In this document: positions 17,773 through 25,404 of the stretch, piece after piece
Layout of the letters: each line of letters begins with the position of its first letter
Numbering within the stretch: position 1 is the first letter of the stretch
Source: Polystyrenella longa
Lineage (GTDB): Bacteria > Planctomycetota > Planctomycetia > Planctomycetales > Planctomycetaceae
Direction: 5' to 3'
DNA: 64,000 nucleotides
NCBI RefSeq assembly: GCF_007750395.1
Contig: NZ_CP036281.1
Span: forward strand, 3,495,001 to 3,559,000
Position numbers and translations under genes: made by a program
The notes under the pieces: generated by a model
Told to the model about the DNA's origin: nothing
The model's database searches: none
The model's input: only the letters and a program-made list of their open reading frames with translations

Positions 17773-18240
17773 TTACTCTTCTTTTTCCACTTTCTTGAAA
17801 CCTTTAGCGAAGGCGGCATCGCTAAACACGAGTGCCAGTTGGGCATCTTCGTCGGTTTCGCCAGCAACTTTGCCTTTGCAGTTGTTGCAACAGAAGGTGA
17901 CTTCAACATCGTTCAAAGTGATTCCCGTTTCTGGGTTCAGTTTGCCACCGGAGATTGGGCAACCAGTCTGTTCGAACTGACCGGAAGCAACCAACTGATG
18001 ATTCGCTTTCACGGCGAATTTTTCTGGGTTCTCTTTGAATGCTTTGACGCAATTACCGCAGCAGAAGTAAACTTCCGCACCTTTATAAGCAACCGATTTG
18101 TCCATGTTGACCGGTTTTCCGGCGACAGGACAGATCAGTTTGGGAGCTTCTTCTTCAGCAGCGGTCGTCACAGTAGGAACGGCTTCCAGAGCGAAAGCGG
18201 TCAATGTGAAACAGGCCATCAGGGTCATTAATTTTTTCAT
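17773..18240 (-). CDS. Secreted protein with two YHS-like metal-binding units
   Basis: 155 residues from the ATG at 18240 (AAGG 9 bases upstream); an in-frame ATG 12 codons earlier would put a charged stretch before the signal peptide and is less likely. After the signal peptide (MKKLMTLMACFTLTAFALEA) come two similar units: CPVAGKPVNMDK...VYFCCGNC (residues ~36-65) and CPISGGKLNPETG...VTFCCNNC (~93-120). Each has the CP-x-(S/A)G and CC-x-NC pattern of YHS/TRASH-like heavy-metal-binding domains. Binding of copper or another soft metal in the periplasm is inferred from the motif, not proven. The next gene upstream also encodes a small exported Cys-rich protein. Confidence 0.75.
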   Translation of the reverse strand: MKKLMTLMACFTLTAFALEAVPTVTTAAEEEAPKLICPVAGKPVNMDKSVAYKGAEVYFCCGNCVKAFKENPEKFAVKANHQLVASGQFEQTGCPISGGKLNPETGITLNDVEVTFCCNNCKGKVAGETDEDAQLALVFSDAAFAKGFKKVEKEE

Positions 18241-18486
18241 AGTAATACCTTTTTTTTCATTTAAATTTTTGTTCATTTAAAAATGAAAACGAAACTGAGT
18301 GAATTTAAAACTGGACTTCACGAGTCGGAATGCGTCGGCGTAATGCTGATCGGCAAGTGACGCGGGAAGTCAGTAAACAAGCTTGAATACATGTTAAATA
18401 CAGACATGCTGAAAGCAGAGAACACGCCGCATTACGACGTACTAAATAGCGGCACTGGCTTCAGATCACGGTTAGAAGGGGCCGAT

Positions 18487-18972
18487 TTAGCAGTTCCAGA
18501 CGCACAATCGAGCGCGCACCGCGAGCGGGGCGTCGGGGGCTTGATCGGCAAGATGCCAATAGGAATCAAGGCTCTCGAATTTAAAGAGAGAGTGCTGACC
18601 ATCGATTCCAACTAGAAATTCCAATGTCTCCAGCAAATGATCTCGAAACGTCTGATCGACCTTTTCCACGCGGGCGCCCTGTTCCCACTGGGAACGGCAA
18701 CGGCATGGTTCCGATTTACTGTCGGGGTCTTGGGTGCTGGCAGGTAACCGCTGTTGGCAACAGGGTGGTAGACTTTCGTGCAGAATGGCGTCATTTCGTG
18801 ATGTTTGCACCACAACTGGGGTATTCCCCTCCGCCTGCTCGTTCCTATTGGAGAGCTGTTCCTGAATATTGCTCAGAACCTTCATCGTGCAACAGCAGGG
18901 GCGTGGTTGGCTTTGCGCAATAACACTCAGTCCCAAAATGAGATTGAGTATTAAACTGAATGACGCGTACAT
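18487..18972 (-). CDS. Small exported Cys-rich hypothetical protein
   Basis: 161 residues starting with a hydrophobic leader (MYASFSLILNLILGLSVIAQ). The mature part has several Cys pairs (CCC near 26, CC near 72, CRC near 92, and a terminal CVWNC), a polar Gln-rich middle, and no known domain. Same strand as the YHS gene, 246 bases upstream of it, so they may share a metal-related job, but this is inference from position and Cys content. Composition is acceptable for a real gene, yet with no recognised homolog I keep moderate confidence. Confidence 0.5.
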   Translation of the reverse strand: MYASFSLILNLILGLSVIAQSQPRPCCCTMKVLSNIQEQLSNRNEQAEGNTPVVVQTSRNDAILHESLPPCCQQRLPASTQDPDSKSEPCRCRSQWEQGARVEKVDQTFRDHLLETLEFLVGIDGQHSLFKFESLDSYWHLADQAPDAPLAVRARLCVWNC

Positions 18973-19023
18973 AAACCAACCTGCTAAGAATACGGGAAAG
19001 TTCCTGAGTTTCAGGTTATCACA

Positions 19024-19200
19024 TCATACCAGTTCCGCATAGATGAAGTAGTGTTTTTCGGCTCCGGGACATAAATTCCCCATTTTTTCATAACGTCGTA
19101 TTCCTCCATCGAAGAGCCAAAGATCGACGGCGGTTGCTTCTCTATCGAATGGCTGGTGACCGGAGCTACAGAGTCGATAAAAGAGAACTTTCTCCGTCAA
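19024..19200 (-). CDS. Small hypothetical protein, start uncertain
   Basis: A short reading frame ending at 19024. Its sequence (for example FYRLCSSGHQPFD, AVDLWLFDGGIRRYEK and LCPGAEKHYFIYAELV) looks like real protein rather than a shadow of another gene, and no gene lies opposite. Two starts are possible: GTG at 19230 (68 residues) or TTG at 19200 (58 residues, MTEKVLFYRLC). I prefer the TTG because the ten extra residues have poor coding character. Neither has a Shine-Dalgarno. The TTG lies inside a perfect 22-base palindrome. Function unknown. Confidence 0.4.
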   Translation of the reverse strand: MTEKVLFYRLCSSGHQPFDREATAVDLWLFDGGIRRYEKMGNLCPGAEKHYFIYAELV

Positions 19201-19212
19201 TATTGACGGAGA
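19191..19212. promoter_or_regulatory. Perfect 22-base palindrome
   Basis: The arms are TCTCCGTCAAT and ATTGACGGAGA with no spacer. It covers the TTG start of the small gene ending at 19024 and lies 231 bases before the plus-strand PQQ-propeller gene. An operator for a dimeric regulator is the likeliest reading; an RNA hairpin masking the start codon is the alternative. Confidence 0.5.
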
Positions 19213-19443
19213 GGGCCGAAAGCGGCACACTTTTAATAGATTTCACTATTAGTATGATTTGCGGAGCAGCTTAACGGACAAATTCCAATTGGTCTGTCGG
19301 TCATCCTGGGTATTTTTCTGTTCCGCAGCTCCTCCTCTAAGCGAATTCAGACCGTTCGCCGGTGCTCCAACAATACCGTCTTCCGCGATTGCTTTGCTCG
19401 CTTCATTTATTCCTCCGGATTACTCCTGAAGAGAACTTGCCTC

Positions 19444-20772
19444 ATGACTCACCTCCGTTCAAGTACATTCGTCTCTCGCAGCATTGCGTTTCTGTTCGTT
19501 GCGTTAGGATTGACCTTATTCGCGTCAACTGTCCAATCTGAAAACTGGCCCCGCTGGCGCGGTCCGGAACGAAACGGGATCAGCAGTGAATCCTCGTTGC
19601 CGACGAAATGGACAAAAGAAGAAAACGTCGCGTGGCGGATTCCTCTTCCCGGTCATGGAGGAGCAACTCCAATCGTATGGGATGATCGAATATTCGTGAC
19701 ATCTGCTGAAAATGAGGATCTGGTTCTGCTCTGTATTTCGACGGATGGTGAAGAACGTTGGAAGAAGAAACTGGGTACGGGCAATGTCGATGTTCGCGGT
19801 GGCCTTGGAAACTCCGCCTCTCCCACTCCCATCACGGACGGGAAAAATGTCTGGTGTACAATCACTCAAGGAAACTTTCATTGCTTGACTGTAGATGGAG
19901 AACCCGTTTGGGAATTTGACCTGCAGGAACGCTACGGAGCCTTCGATATCGCGTTCGGAATGACGGCGACTCCGGTCATTCACGAGGGTGTCATCTATAT
20001 GCAATTGATCCATGGAGACGGCGATCCGGAAACACAGGAAGCCAAAGTGGTCGCTTTCAATGCCAAAGATGGCTCGCCCATCTGGGATGTCCCCCGCCCC
20101 AGTGATGCTCGCGCCGAATGCGAGCAAGCTTATGCGTCGTGCATTTTATATCAGGATGCTGAACAGCAATACCTGCTGACCCATGGTGCCGACTACATCG
20201 TCGCCCATGACCTGAAGGATGGGCATGAACTTTGGCGGAGTGGCGGAATGAATCCGAAGGACGATCCAGACGTCCGCTACGAACCTACGCTGCGTTTTGT
20301 CGCGACTCCGTCCGCCTCACCCGGGTACATCGTCGTTCCCAGTGCCAAGAATGGTCCCATCCTCTGCCTCAAGCCGAATGGCTCTGGGGACATCACCAAT
20401 GATGAATCGGCATATCACTGGAAGCGTGACAAGAATACCCCTGATGTTGCCTGTCCGTTAATCGCCGGTGGATTGGTATACTTTGTTCGGGAGAATGGTG
20501 CACTGCTCTGTCTCGATCTGGAGACTGGCGAAGAGCAATACCTGAAGTCATTTGCTCGTGGACAGCATTTTGCGTCGCCCGTACTCGCCGGTGGCAATCT
20601 ATACGTGAACAGTTTCAGCGGTAAGATGACTGTTGTGAAAGCGGGCAACGAATACATACAGGTCGCCCAGAACGATTTCGGCGAAACGTTAACAGCCTCT
20701 CCTGCAATCTCTAACGGAACAATCTACTTCAGGACGTTCGATGCTTTGTGGGCGATTAAAAACGACAAATAA
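19444..20772 (+). CDS. Exported PQQ-like (BamB-type) beta-propeller protein
   Basis: 442 residues with a signal peptide to about residue 32 (cleavage after VQS). The mature protein begins NWPRWRGPERNGIS, the usual opening of planctomycete PQQ-like propellers, followed by repeated blade motifs with Trp and Gly docking residues (for example GEERWKKKLGTG, GEPVWEFDL, GHELWRSGG, GALLCLDLETGEE). Such proteins fold as seven- or eight-bladed propellers; true PQQ-dependent dehydrogenase residues are not evident, so a binding or scaffold role in the periplasm is more likely than catalysis. A second member of the family is encoded at 57911-59200. It is monocistronic, closed by a strong terminator. Confidence 0.8.
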   Translation: MTHLRSSTFVSRSIAFLFVALGLTLFASTVQSENWPRWRGPERNGISSESSLPTKWTKEENVAWRIPLPGHGGATPIVWDDRIFVTSAENEDLVLLCISTDGEERWKKKLGTGNVDVRGGLGNSASPTPITDGKNVWCTITQGNFHCLTVDGEPVWEFDLQERYGAFDIAFGMTATPVIHEGVIYMQLIHGDGDPETQEAKVVAFNAKDGSPIWDVPRPSDARAECEQAYASCILYQDAEQQYLLTHGADYIVAHDLKDGHELWRSGGMNPKDDPDVRYEPTLRFVATPSASPGYIVVPSAKNGPILCLKPNGSGDITNDESAYHWKRDKNTPDVACPLIAGGLVYFVRENGALLCLDLETGEEQYLKSFARGQHFASPVLAGGNLYVNSFSGKMTVVKAGNEYIQVAQNDFGETLTASPAISNGTIYFRTFDALWAIKNDK

Positions 20773-20799
20773 ACTTTTGAGAAATAATTTCATTAAACG

Positions 20800-20838
20800 A
20801 AAAAAGACGACATGAGAAATTCTCACGTCGTCTTTTTT
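20800..20838 (+). terminator. Rho-independent terminator of the PQQ propeller gene
   Basis: Long stem with arms starting AAAAAGACGAC (20801-20811) and ending GTCGTCTTTTT (20827-20837), a single A-C mismatch inside and a tiny loop; flanking A and T runs make it potentially bidirectional. It is 28 bases past the stop codon. Confidence 0.9.
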
Positions 20839-20879
20839 AATATCACTTGAAGGTGTCAGCTTTGATCAAAAAGAATAGA

Positions 20880-20948
20880 CGGCCGGTAGCATAGGCGCTC
20901 GCCCGGAACCGTTCCCACGCAGAATCGGTCCGGCTACACTACCGGCCG
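20880..20948. ncRNA. Candidate structured RNA: long two-part hairpin
   Basis: Outer arms CGGCCGGTAG (20880-20889) and CTACCGGCCG (20939-20948) are a perfect 10-bp inverted repeat. Inside, CCGG-A-ACCG (20903-20911) pairs with CGGTCCGG (20926-20933) leaving one bulged A and a 14-base loop. No T-run follows, so it is not a standard terminator. It stands in a gene-free region. Candidates are a small RNA, a REP-like palindromic element, or an mRNA 3' structure; I do not recognise the family. Confidence 0.4.
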
Positions 20949-21900
20949 AACTAATCTTAAAGGTCAATTAGTTCGGAGTCGTTGAAATACACTCTGTTCA
21001 GAGAGAAAGCCTTTCTGAACAACCAACGAAACCTGAGAATAAGATTCCTTCTTCCATGCACTCATATCTCAGGAAAAAACCATGCTTGATCCTTCAAGCT
21101 GGACTTGTCTTATTGGCTTTCGCGTTTTGTTTTGTATTGTTGATTTGTAGTATTGAAAGGCTCAGTTGCCCTTTCGGAACGACACTATTGCAACCGCTAT
21201 TCCAGAACCAAAAACGAAATCCAAAGTTGGCGGGATTCAGATTCATAAATCGGTTCGCGTCGCAACTTACTCCGTTGACCGCGTGGGCCTGAACTCCCTT
21301 TTTTATCGTGTTTTCAATGGTTTCGAGTTATTTCCTGGAATTCAGACTGCCGCAGCAATCTTCTTTGCATTTTTTCTTATTTTTGCATCCAGCCACTTCT
21401 CCAGCCGCCGATTGCTGTGCCGGTCATGCGCAAGTTTTAAGCAAAGCATGCTCGAACCGGGTCACTATTTTCTTTTCTACGGCTTACTCCGCTGCGACGC
21501 GAAGAAAAAGACACGAATGAAGCTAACCCAAACCAACCCAGATGCCTCGCTGATCATGCGTGCCATGGGAACTTACCAACCTATTGTGAGTATGGAATGA
21601 AGATGCTCTGATGATTCTCGACAAACTGACGACGAGCGTGTGAACGAGTATTGTTAAGAATTCGAGAACAGTTTCGAGAGTGGCAATGCCTACAGCAGCA
21701 ATCCGACCTGGCCACATCCGCATATCGATCGGACGCGTATCGATCGGAACGATTTGGTGATCGTGTGAAACAGGGTAAGCTGGTTCTGTTGCGTAAAATC
21801 AACACGAAATACAGGCTCAACCGCGACTGCTTGAAACTTTAAAGAATGTTCGCAAAGTCGCCATTTTTTATTATTGTGTTTGGGTAGGGGTTCCGGCAGT
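20949..21900. other. Gene-free stretch
   Basis: About 950 bases without a convincing gene. Several overlapping short reading frames exist but none has a signal peptide, a ribosome site or protein-like composition. One local feature is an 11-base direct repeat TATCGATCGGA at 21723-21733 and 21738-21748. It may be degraded DNA or hold the promoter of the following gene. Confidence 0.45.
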
Positions 21901-22548
21901 ATGGATTACATGATCAAGATAGCCAACGAAACATTGCCCCAGTCCTGCCTTTGTTATCTCGCGTTCCGGATTGCCTTCATGGAAACCCTGGAGCGGATCA
22001 TTCTGGCAGATCAAATCGACGAACGAAACCTGCGACATTTCGGTTACCTGACCGAAGTCCCATTTCTGCAGGCCGTCCCTCCGCACGTACAGCTCGATCT
22101 GCTGGCGGAGACCTGGGCCAAGCACACCAGTAACGACCCGAATGAGGCCAGTCTCGTCGATGAGTCCATCGTTTACGCTGCTTGCGAAACGACTGCCATC
22201 ATCGTGGACCGTGATCCCTCTGCTGTGGTTCGGTTTCTCAAACAGGGCCCACTGGATGTCGAAGTCGATCCCGACAACTTCCTGGCCTCTGAGCTGCGTG
22301 CTCTCCATTTGAACCTGGGGAACGAAGGAGATTTCCTGATGATCTCCCAGTTCGAAGACATGCCGCCTCGCGAAGCCGACTACATGAAAGAGAAGTTTGG
22401 TCTCGACAATGATCGGCTGGAATCGATGTTCGATGTACTGGGTCGCTGGAATCACTCTCCTGAATTCCTCAGCAACCTGGAAAATCTACTCTCCGAAAAA
22501 GAGATCGCCCGGGTTGCCTTCGACTTGAACATTCGCAACCCAGTCTGA
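21901..22548 (+). CDS. Conserved-looking hypothetical protein
   Basis: 215 residues from the ATG at 21901 (AGGGG about 10 bases upstream); an in-frame ATG 9 codons earlier is less well placed. No signal peptide or membrane segment, so cytoplasmic. Mostly helical and acidic, with segments such as MIKIANETLPQSCLCYLAFR at the N-terminus, a central DESIVYAACETTA and a C-terminal LLSEKEIARVAFDLNIRNPV. I do not recognise a domain. It is followed 232 bases later by the CDF transporter gene on the same strand; nothing in the sequence ties the two together. Confidence 0.65.
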   Translation: MDYMIKIANETLPQSCLCYLAFRIAFMETLERIILADQIDERNLRHFGYLTEVPFLQAVPPHVQLDLLAETWAKHTSNDPNEASLVDESIVYAACETTAIIVDRDPSAVVRFLKQGPLDVEVDPDNFLASELRALHLNLGNEGDFLMISQFEDMPPREADYMKEKFGLDNDRLESMFDVLGRWNHSPEFLSNLENLLSEKEIARVAFDLNIRNPV

Positions 22549-22780
22549 TTTCGTAACTTGATCTGATCTAGGGGATTGATTATTCAGTCGTGATTATTCA
22601 AGTTCGATAAAGCATTGCTTGAATTCCAAGTAACATTTTCCAGCAGTCTCTCTTCGCACACTGCTCGCAAGATGAGATTGCGGAACCGCCGTCTGATTCG
22701 CTAACCTTGTACGCACTGTCGGCTAAACGCATTTCGCGCGGCCCTGTTCCGTTTTGTTTCGCGGCTCTGCTGGTTGCTTC

Positions 22781-23692
22781 ATGTCACATCATCATCACGA
22801 TCACGGCCATTCACACAGTCAGAACTACAACCGCTCTTTCGCTCTGGGCGTGATTCTGAATCTGATTTATATCGTCGTCGAAGCAGTTTACGGAATTCTA
22901 TCCGGTTCACTTGCGCTGCTCGCCGACGCAGGACACAATTTGAGCGATGTCCTCGGATTGCTGCTCGCCTGGGCCGCCTATTACCTTTCCAATCTGAAAC
23001 CGACGGAACGGCACACCTACGGTTGGGGCGCTTCAACCATTCTTGCTGCACTCCTCAACGCGTTGATCCTCATCGCGGCGCTCGGGGGAATCTGTTGGGA
23101 AGCGATTTCACGATTTGGTACAGAACAAACGCTTCCCGGGATGACCATCATCGTCGTGGCGGCAATTGGCGTGGTCATCAATACGGCGACCGCCCTGCTC
23201 TTTATGAAGAATCAGCATGACGACCTCAACATTCGCGGTGCATTTCTGCATATGGCGGCCGATGCGGCTGTCTCTGTTGGTGTGGTGCTGGGGGGCGTCG
23301 CCATTTACTTTTGGCAGACAACTTGGATCGATCCTGCGCTCAGCTTGCTTATCGCAGTGGTCATTTTTATCAGCACCTGGGGATTACTGAAAGATTCCCT
23401 CAACCTCGCGCTGCAGGCGGTTCCACGCAATATAGACCCGTCGAAAGTTCACCAAAGCCTAGAGGAACTGGATAATGTGCGGCACATTCATGACCTGCAT
23501 ATCTGGGCGCTGAGCACCACGGAAACAGCCTTGTCCGTACACTTAGTTCTGGAAGAGATCAACCGGAACGACGAAATTCTCGCAGCAGCGTCGGAAATGC
23601 TGAAAGAGAAATTCAAGATCGTGCATTCCACGATTCAAATCGAGCACAGCACGGACTACGAATGCCATTCCGAGACGTCCTGCAACCACTAA
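22781..23692 (+). CDS. Cation diffusion facilitator (CzcD/ZitB-like) metal exporter
   Basis: 303 residues from the ATG at 22781, where the His-rich N-terminus begins (MSHHHHDHGHSHSQ). CDF proteins export Zn, Co, Cd or similar divalent ions across the inner membrane in exchange for protons. Seen: six hydrophobic segments, the first metal site LLADAGHNLSD in TM2 and the partner HMAADAAVS in TM5 (paired H-x3-D sites as in ZitB/CzcD), and a C-terminal cytoplasmic domain (HIHDLHIWALSTTETALSVH) that dimerises and binds metal. The His-rich head and the HCD-like C-terminal His/Cys (ECHSETSCNH) favour zinc. No Shine-Dalgarno is visible. Not clustered with a regulator. Confidence 0.88.
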   Translation: MSHHHHDHGHSHSQNYNRSFALGVILNLIYIVVEAVYGILSGSLALLADAGHNLSDVLGLLLAWAAYYLSNLKPTERHTYGWGASTILAALLNALILIAALGGICWEAISRFGTEQTLPGMTIIVVAAIGVVINTATALLFMKNQHDDLNIRGAFLHMAADAAVSVGVVLGGVAIYFWQTTWIDPALSLLIAVVIFISTWGLLKDSLNLALQAVPRNIDPSKVHQSLEELDNVRHIHDLHIWALSTTETALSVHLVLEEINRNDEILAAASEMLKEKFKIVHSTIQIEHSTDYECHSETSCNH

Positions 23693-23740
23693 CGGAATCA
23701 GCGTAGTGACGACATCAGTGTAGATAGGGGTCTTTGATAA

Positions 23741-25195
23741 TCAGACCAGCAATCCGGGAATTGGATCGGCATGGTAGATGTGATGTGGCCGATCGGCGTC
23801 GTCGTGCCAGGCCGCTGTCGGGGGGAGCCCAAGGGCGTTGTAAATCGTGGCGGCGAAGCTTTCAGGCGTTTGAGGGTCCGACACCGGATAAGCACCATGC
23901 TTATCGGAAGCTCCCACGACTGTTCCTCCGGTAATTCCACCTCCGGCCAACAGAATCGACTGACAAGCGCCCCAGTGATCGCGGCCGGGTAGATCGTAAT
24001 GTTGTGGTAAGTGAGAAATTTTCGGTGTACGACCGAATTCACCCGCCATAACCACCAATGTTTCATCCAGCAGCCCACTCTCGCTCAGGTCATCCAGCAA
24101 CGCAGAGACCGCCTGGTCCGTGGGTGGGAAGAGTTGATTCTTCAAATGGGGGAACATGTTGCCGTGTGTATCCCACGACTCGTTTCCGCCCAGATTGACC
24201 TGTACCAGATTCACTCCATATTCAACGAGTCTCCGGGCCATCAGGCAGGACCATCCAAACGAATGTCGCCCGTACCGTTCCAGCGTTTTTTCATCGGCAT
24301 TGGTGACATCGAAGACTTCGTGAACTTTCTTGTCGGTCAACAGTGAGATCACGCCCTGCCGATAGCGATCAAAGGAACGCGTGCTGGCTTCCTGATCCCA
24401 ACGACGGCGCTGGTTCTCGATGTTTTTGAGCAAATCCATCCGTTTCATCAAACGGGGCTGTGTCATCTCTTCTGACAGAGCCAGATTGGGAGCCTGATAT
24501 TTCAGCCCTGCGGTGTGCATCGGCCCTTTCTGATGATTGAATTCATAGACAGGATACGCCCCTTTCGTTTTGGGATGAAAGGGGGAGGCTTCAATGAACC
24601 AGGGATCATGTCGCGGCCCCATCACACCGGCAAACTGCCCCGGAATAACACGACCGGAGCTATGAATCAGTTTTTGCGGAAGCACAACGGCTGGGGGGAG
24701 GTTATTCGATTGAGGTAATAAAGACCCGGCGACGGAGACGATTGAGGGCCAGTCGCCGGGCATCGGCTTACTTGCATTGAACGTAGGAGGCAGCGTATTG
24801 CGTCCCGTAAGCATGATCACATGCCCTTCGGAATGTTCGTTATATTTATGGGTCAGCGACCGGACGAGAGACCAATGTTTCGCCCGTTGCGCCAGCAGCG
24901 GAAGGTGTTCGCAAATATCGATGCCGGGAACGCTCGTCGGTATCGGTCGGAATTCGCCTCGAACATCCGCCGGGGCTTCCGGCTTCATGTCGAAGCTCTC
25001 GTGTTGCCCCAGTCCTCCCGACAGGAAGAGATAAATGACATTTTTCGCTTTAATCTCAGGCAAAACTGGCGAGGCGCTCGCTTCGCGGAGGGCGGAAATA
25101 TGGTTCATCCCCAGGCTCATCAAACCGATGGATCCCGCCTGCAAAACGCTGCGTCGGTTGAAGCGTGGATGTAACGAAGGGCCAATTCCAGACAT
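23741..25195 (-). CDS. DUF1501 protein, Tat-exported sulfatase-like
   Basis: 484 residues; AGGA lies 7 bases before the ATG at 25195. The N-terminus has a twin-arginine signal (FNRRSVLQAGSIGLMSLG). The body matches DUF1501, an alkaline phosphatase-superfamily fold very abundant in planctomycetes: VIYLFLSGGLGQHESFDMKP near residue 55, the segment HSEGHVIMLTGR, and the C-terminal ETLVVMAGEFGRTPKI followed by GRDHWGACQSILLAGGG. Its substrate is unknown; in this phylum DUF1501 genes are usually beside DUF1549/DUF1553 cytochrome proteins, but here the neighbour upstream is the large dehydrogenase fusion. It is the third of three minus-strand genes with a 209-base gap. Confidence 0.85.
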   Translation of the reverse strand: MSGIGPSLHPRFNRRSVLQAGSIGLMSLGMNHISALREASASPVLPEIKAKNVIYLFLSGGLGQHESFDMKPEAPADVRGEFRPIPTSVPGIDICEHLPLLAQRAKHWSLVRSLTHKYNEHSEGHVIMLTGRNTLPPTFNASKPMPGDWPSIVSVAGSLLPQSNNLPPAVVLPQKLIHSSGRVIPGQFAGVMGPRHDPWFIEASPFHPKTKGAYPVYEFNHQKGPMHTAGLKYQAPNLALSEEMTQPRLMKRMDLLKNIENQRRRWDQEASTRSFDRYRQGVISLLTDKKVHEVFDVTNADEKTLERYGRHSFGWSCLMARRLVEYGVNLVQVNLGGNESWDTHGNMFPHLKNQLFPPTDQAVSALLDDLSESGLLDETLVVMAGEFGRTPKISHLPQHYDLPGRDHWGACQSILLAGGGITGGTVVGASDKHGAYPVSDPQTPESFAATIYNALGLPPTAAWHDDADRPHHIYHADPIPGLLV

Positions 25196-25330
25196 AAGAA
25201 AATCCTGTCGCGGGCGCGAGACTCATAAACGTTTATTTATGGATAGCTTAGCCCGGAAATAGGATAACCTCAAGTGCAAACTGGATTTAGAACCAAACTC
25301 TGCCATAGCGTATCCCAGTTAAATGTAACC

Positions 25331-25355
25331 TGTTCTGGCGGCGTAGCCTCCTGTT
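25331..25355 (-). repeat. Dispersed intergenic repeat, copy A
   Basis: Read on the minus strand it is AACAG-G-AGGCTACGCCGCCAGAACA. The core GGCTACGCCGCCAGAACA (18 bases) is identical to copy B at 37548-37572, which is in the opposite orientation. Both copies are intergenic. Confidence 0.6.
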
Positions 25356-25404
25356 ATCAAGAGATTTTGGGACCTAGAGCTGCCCCACTTAAACTGCACA
25401 AGAT

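Noticed and set aside
21056-21600. Several short plus-strand frames (up to 144 codons)
   Set aside because: They overlap one another in different frames and lack ribosome sites, signal peptides or protein-like composition.
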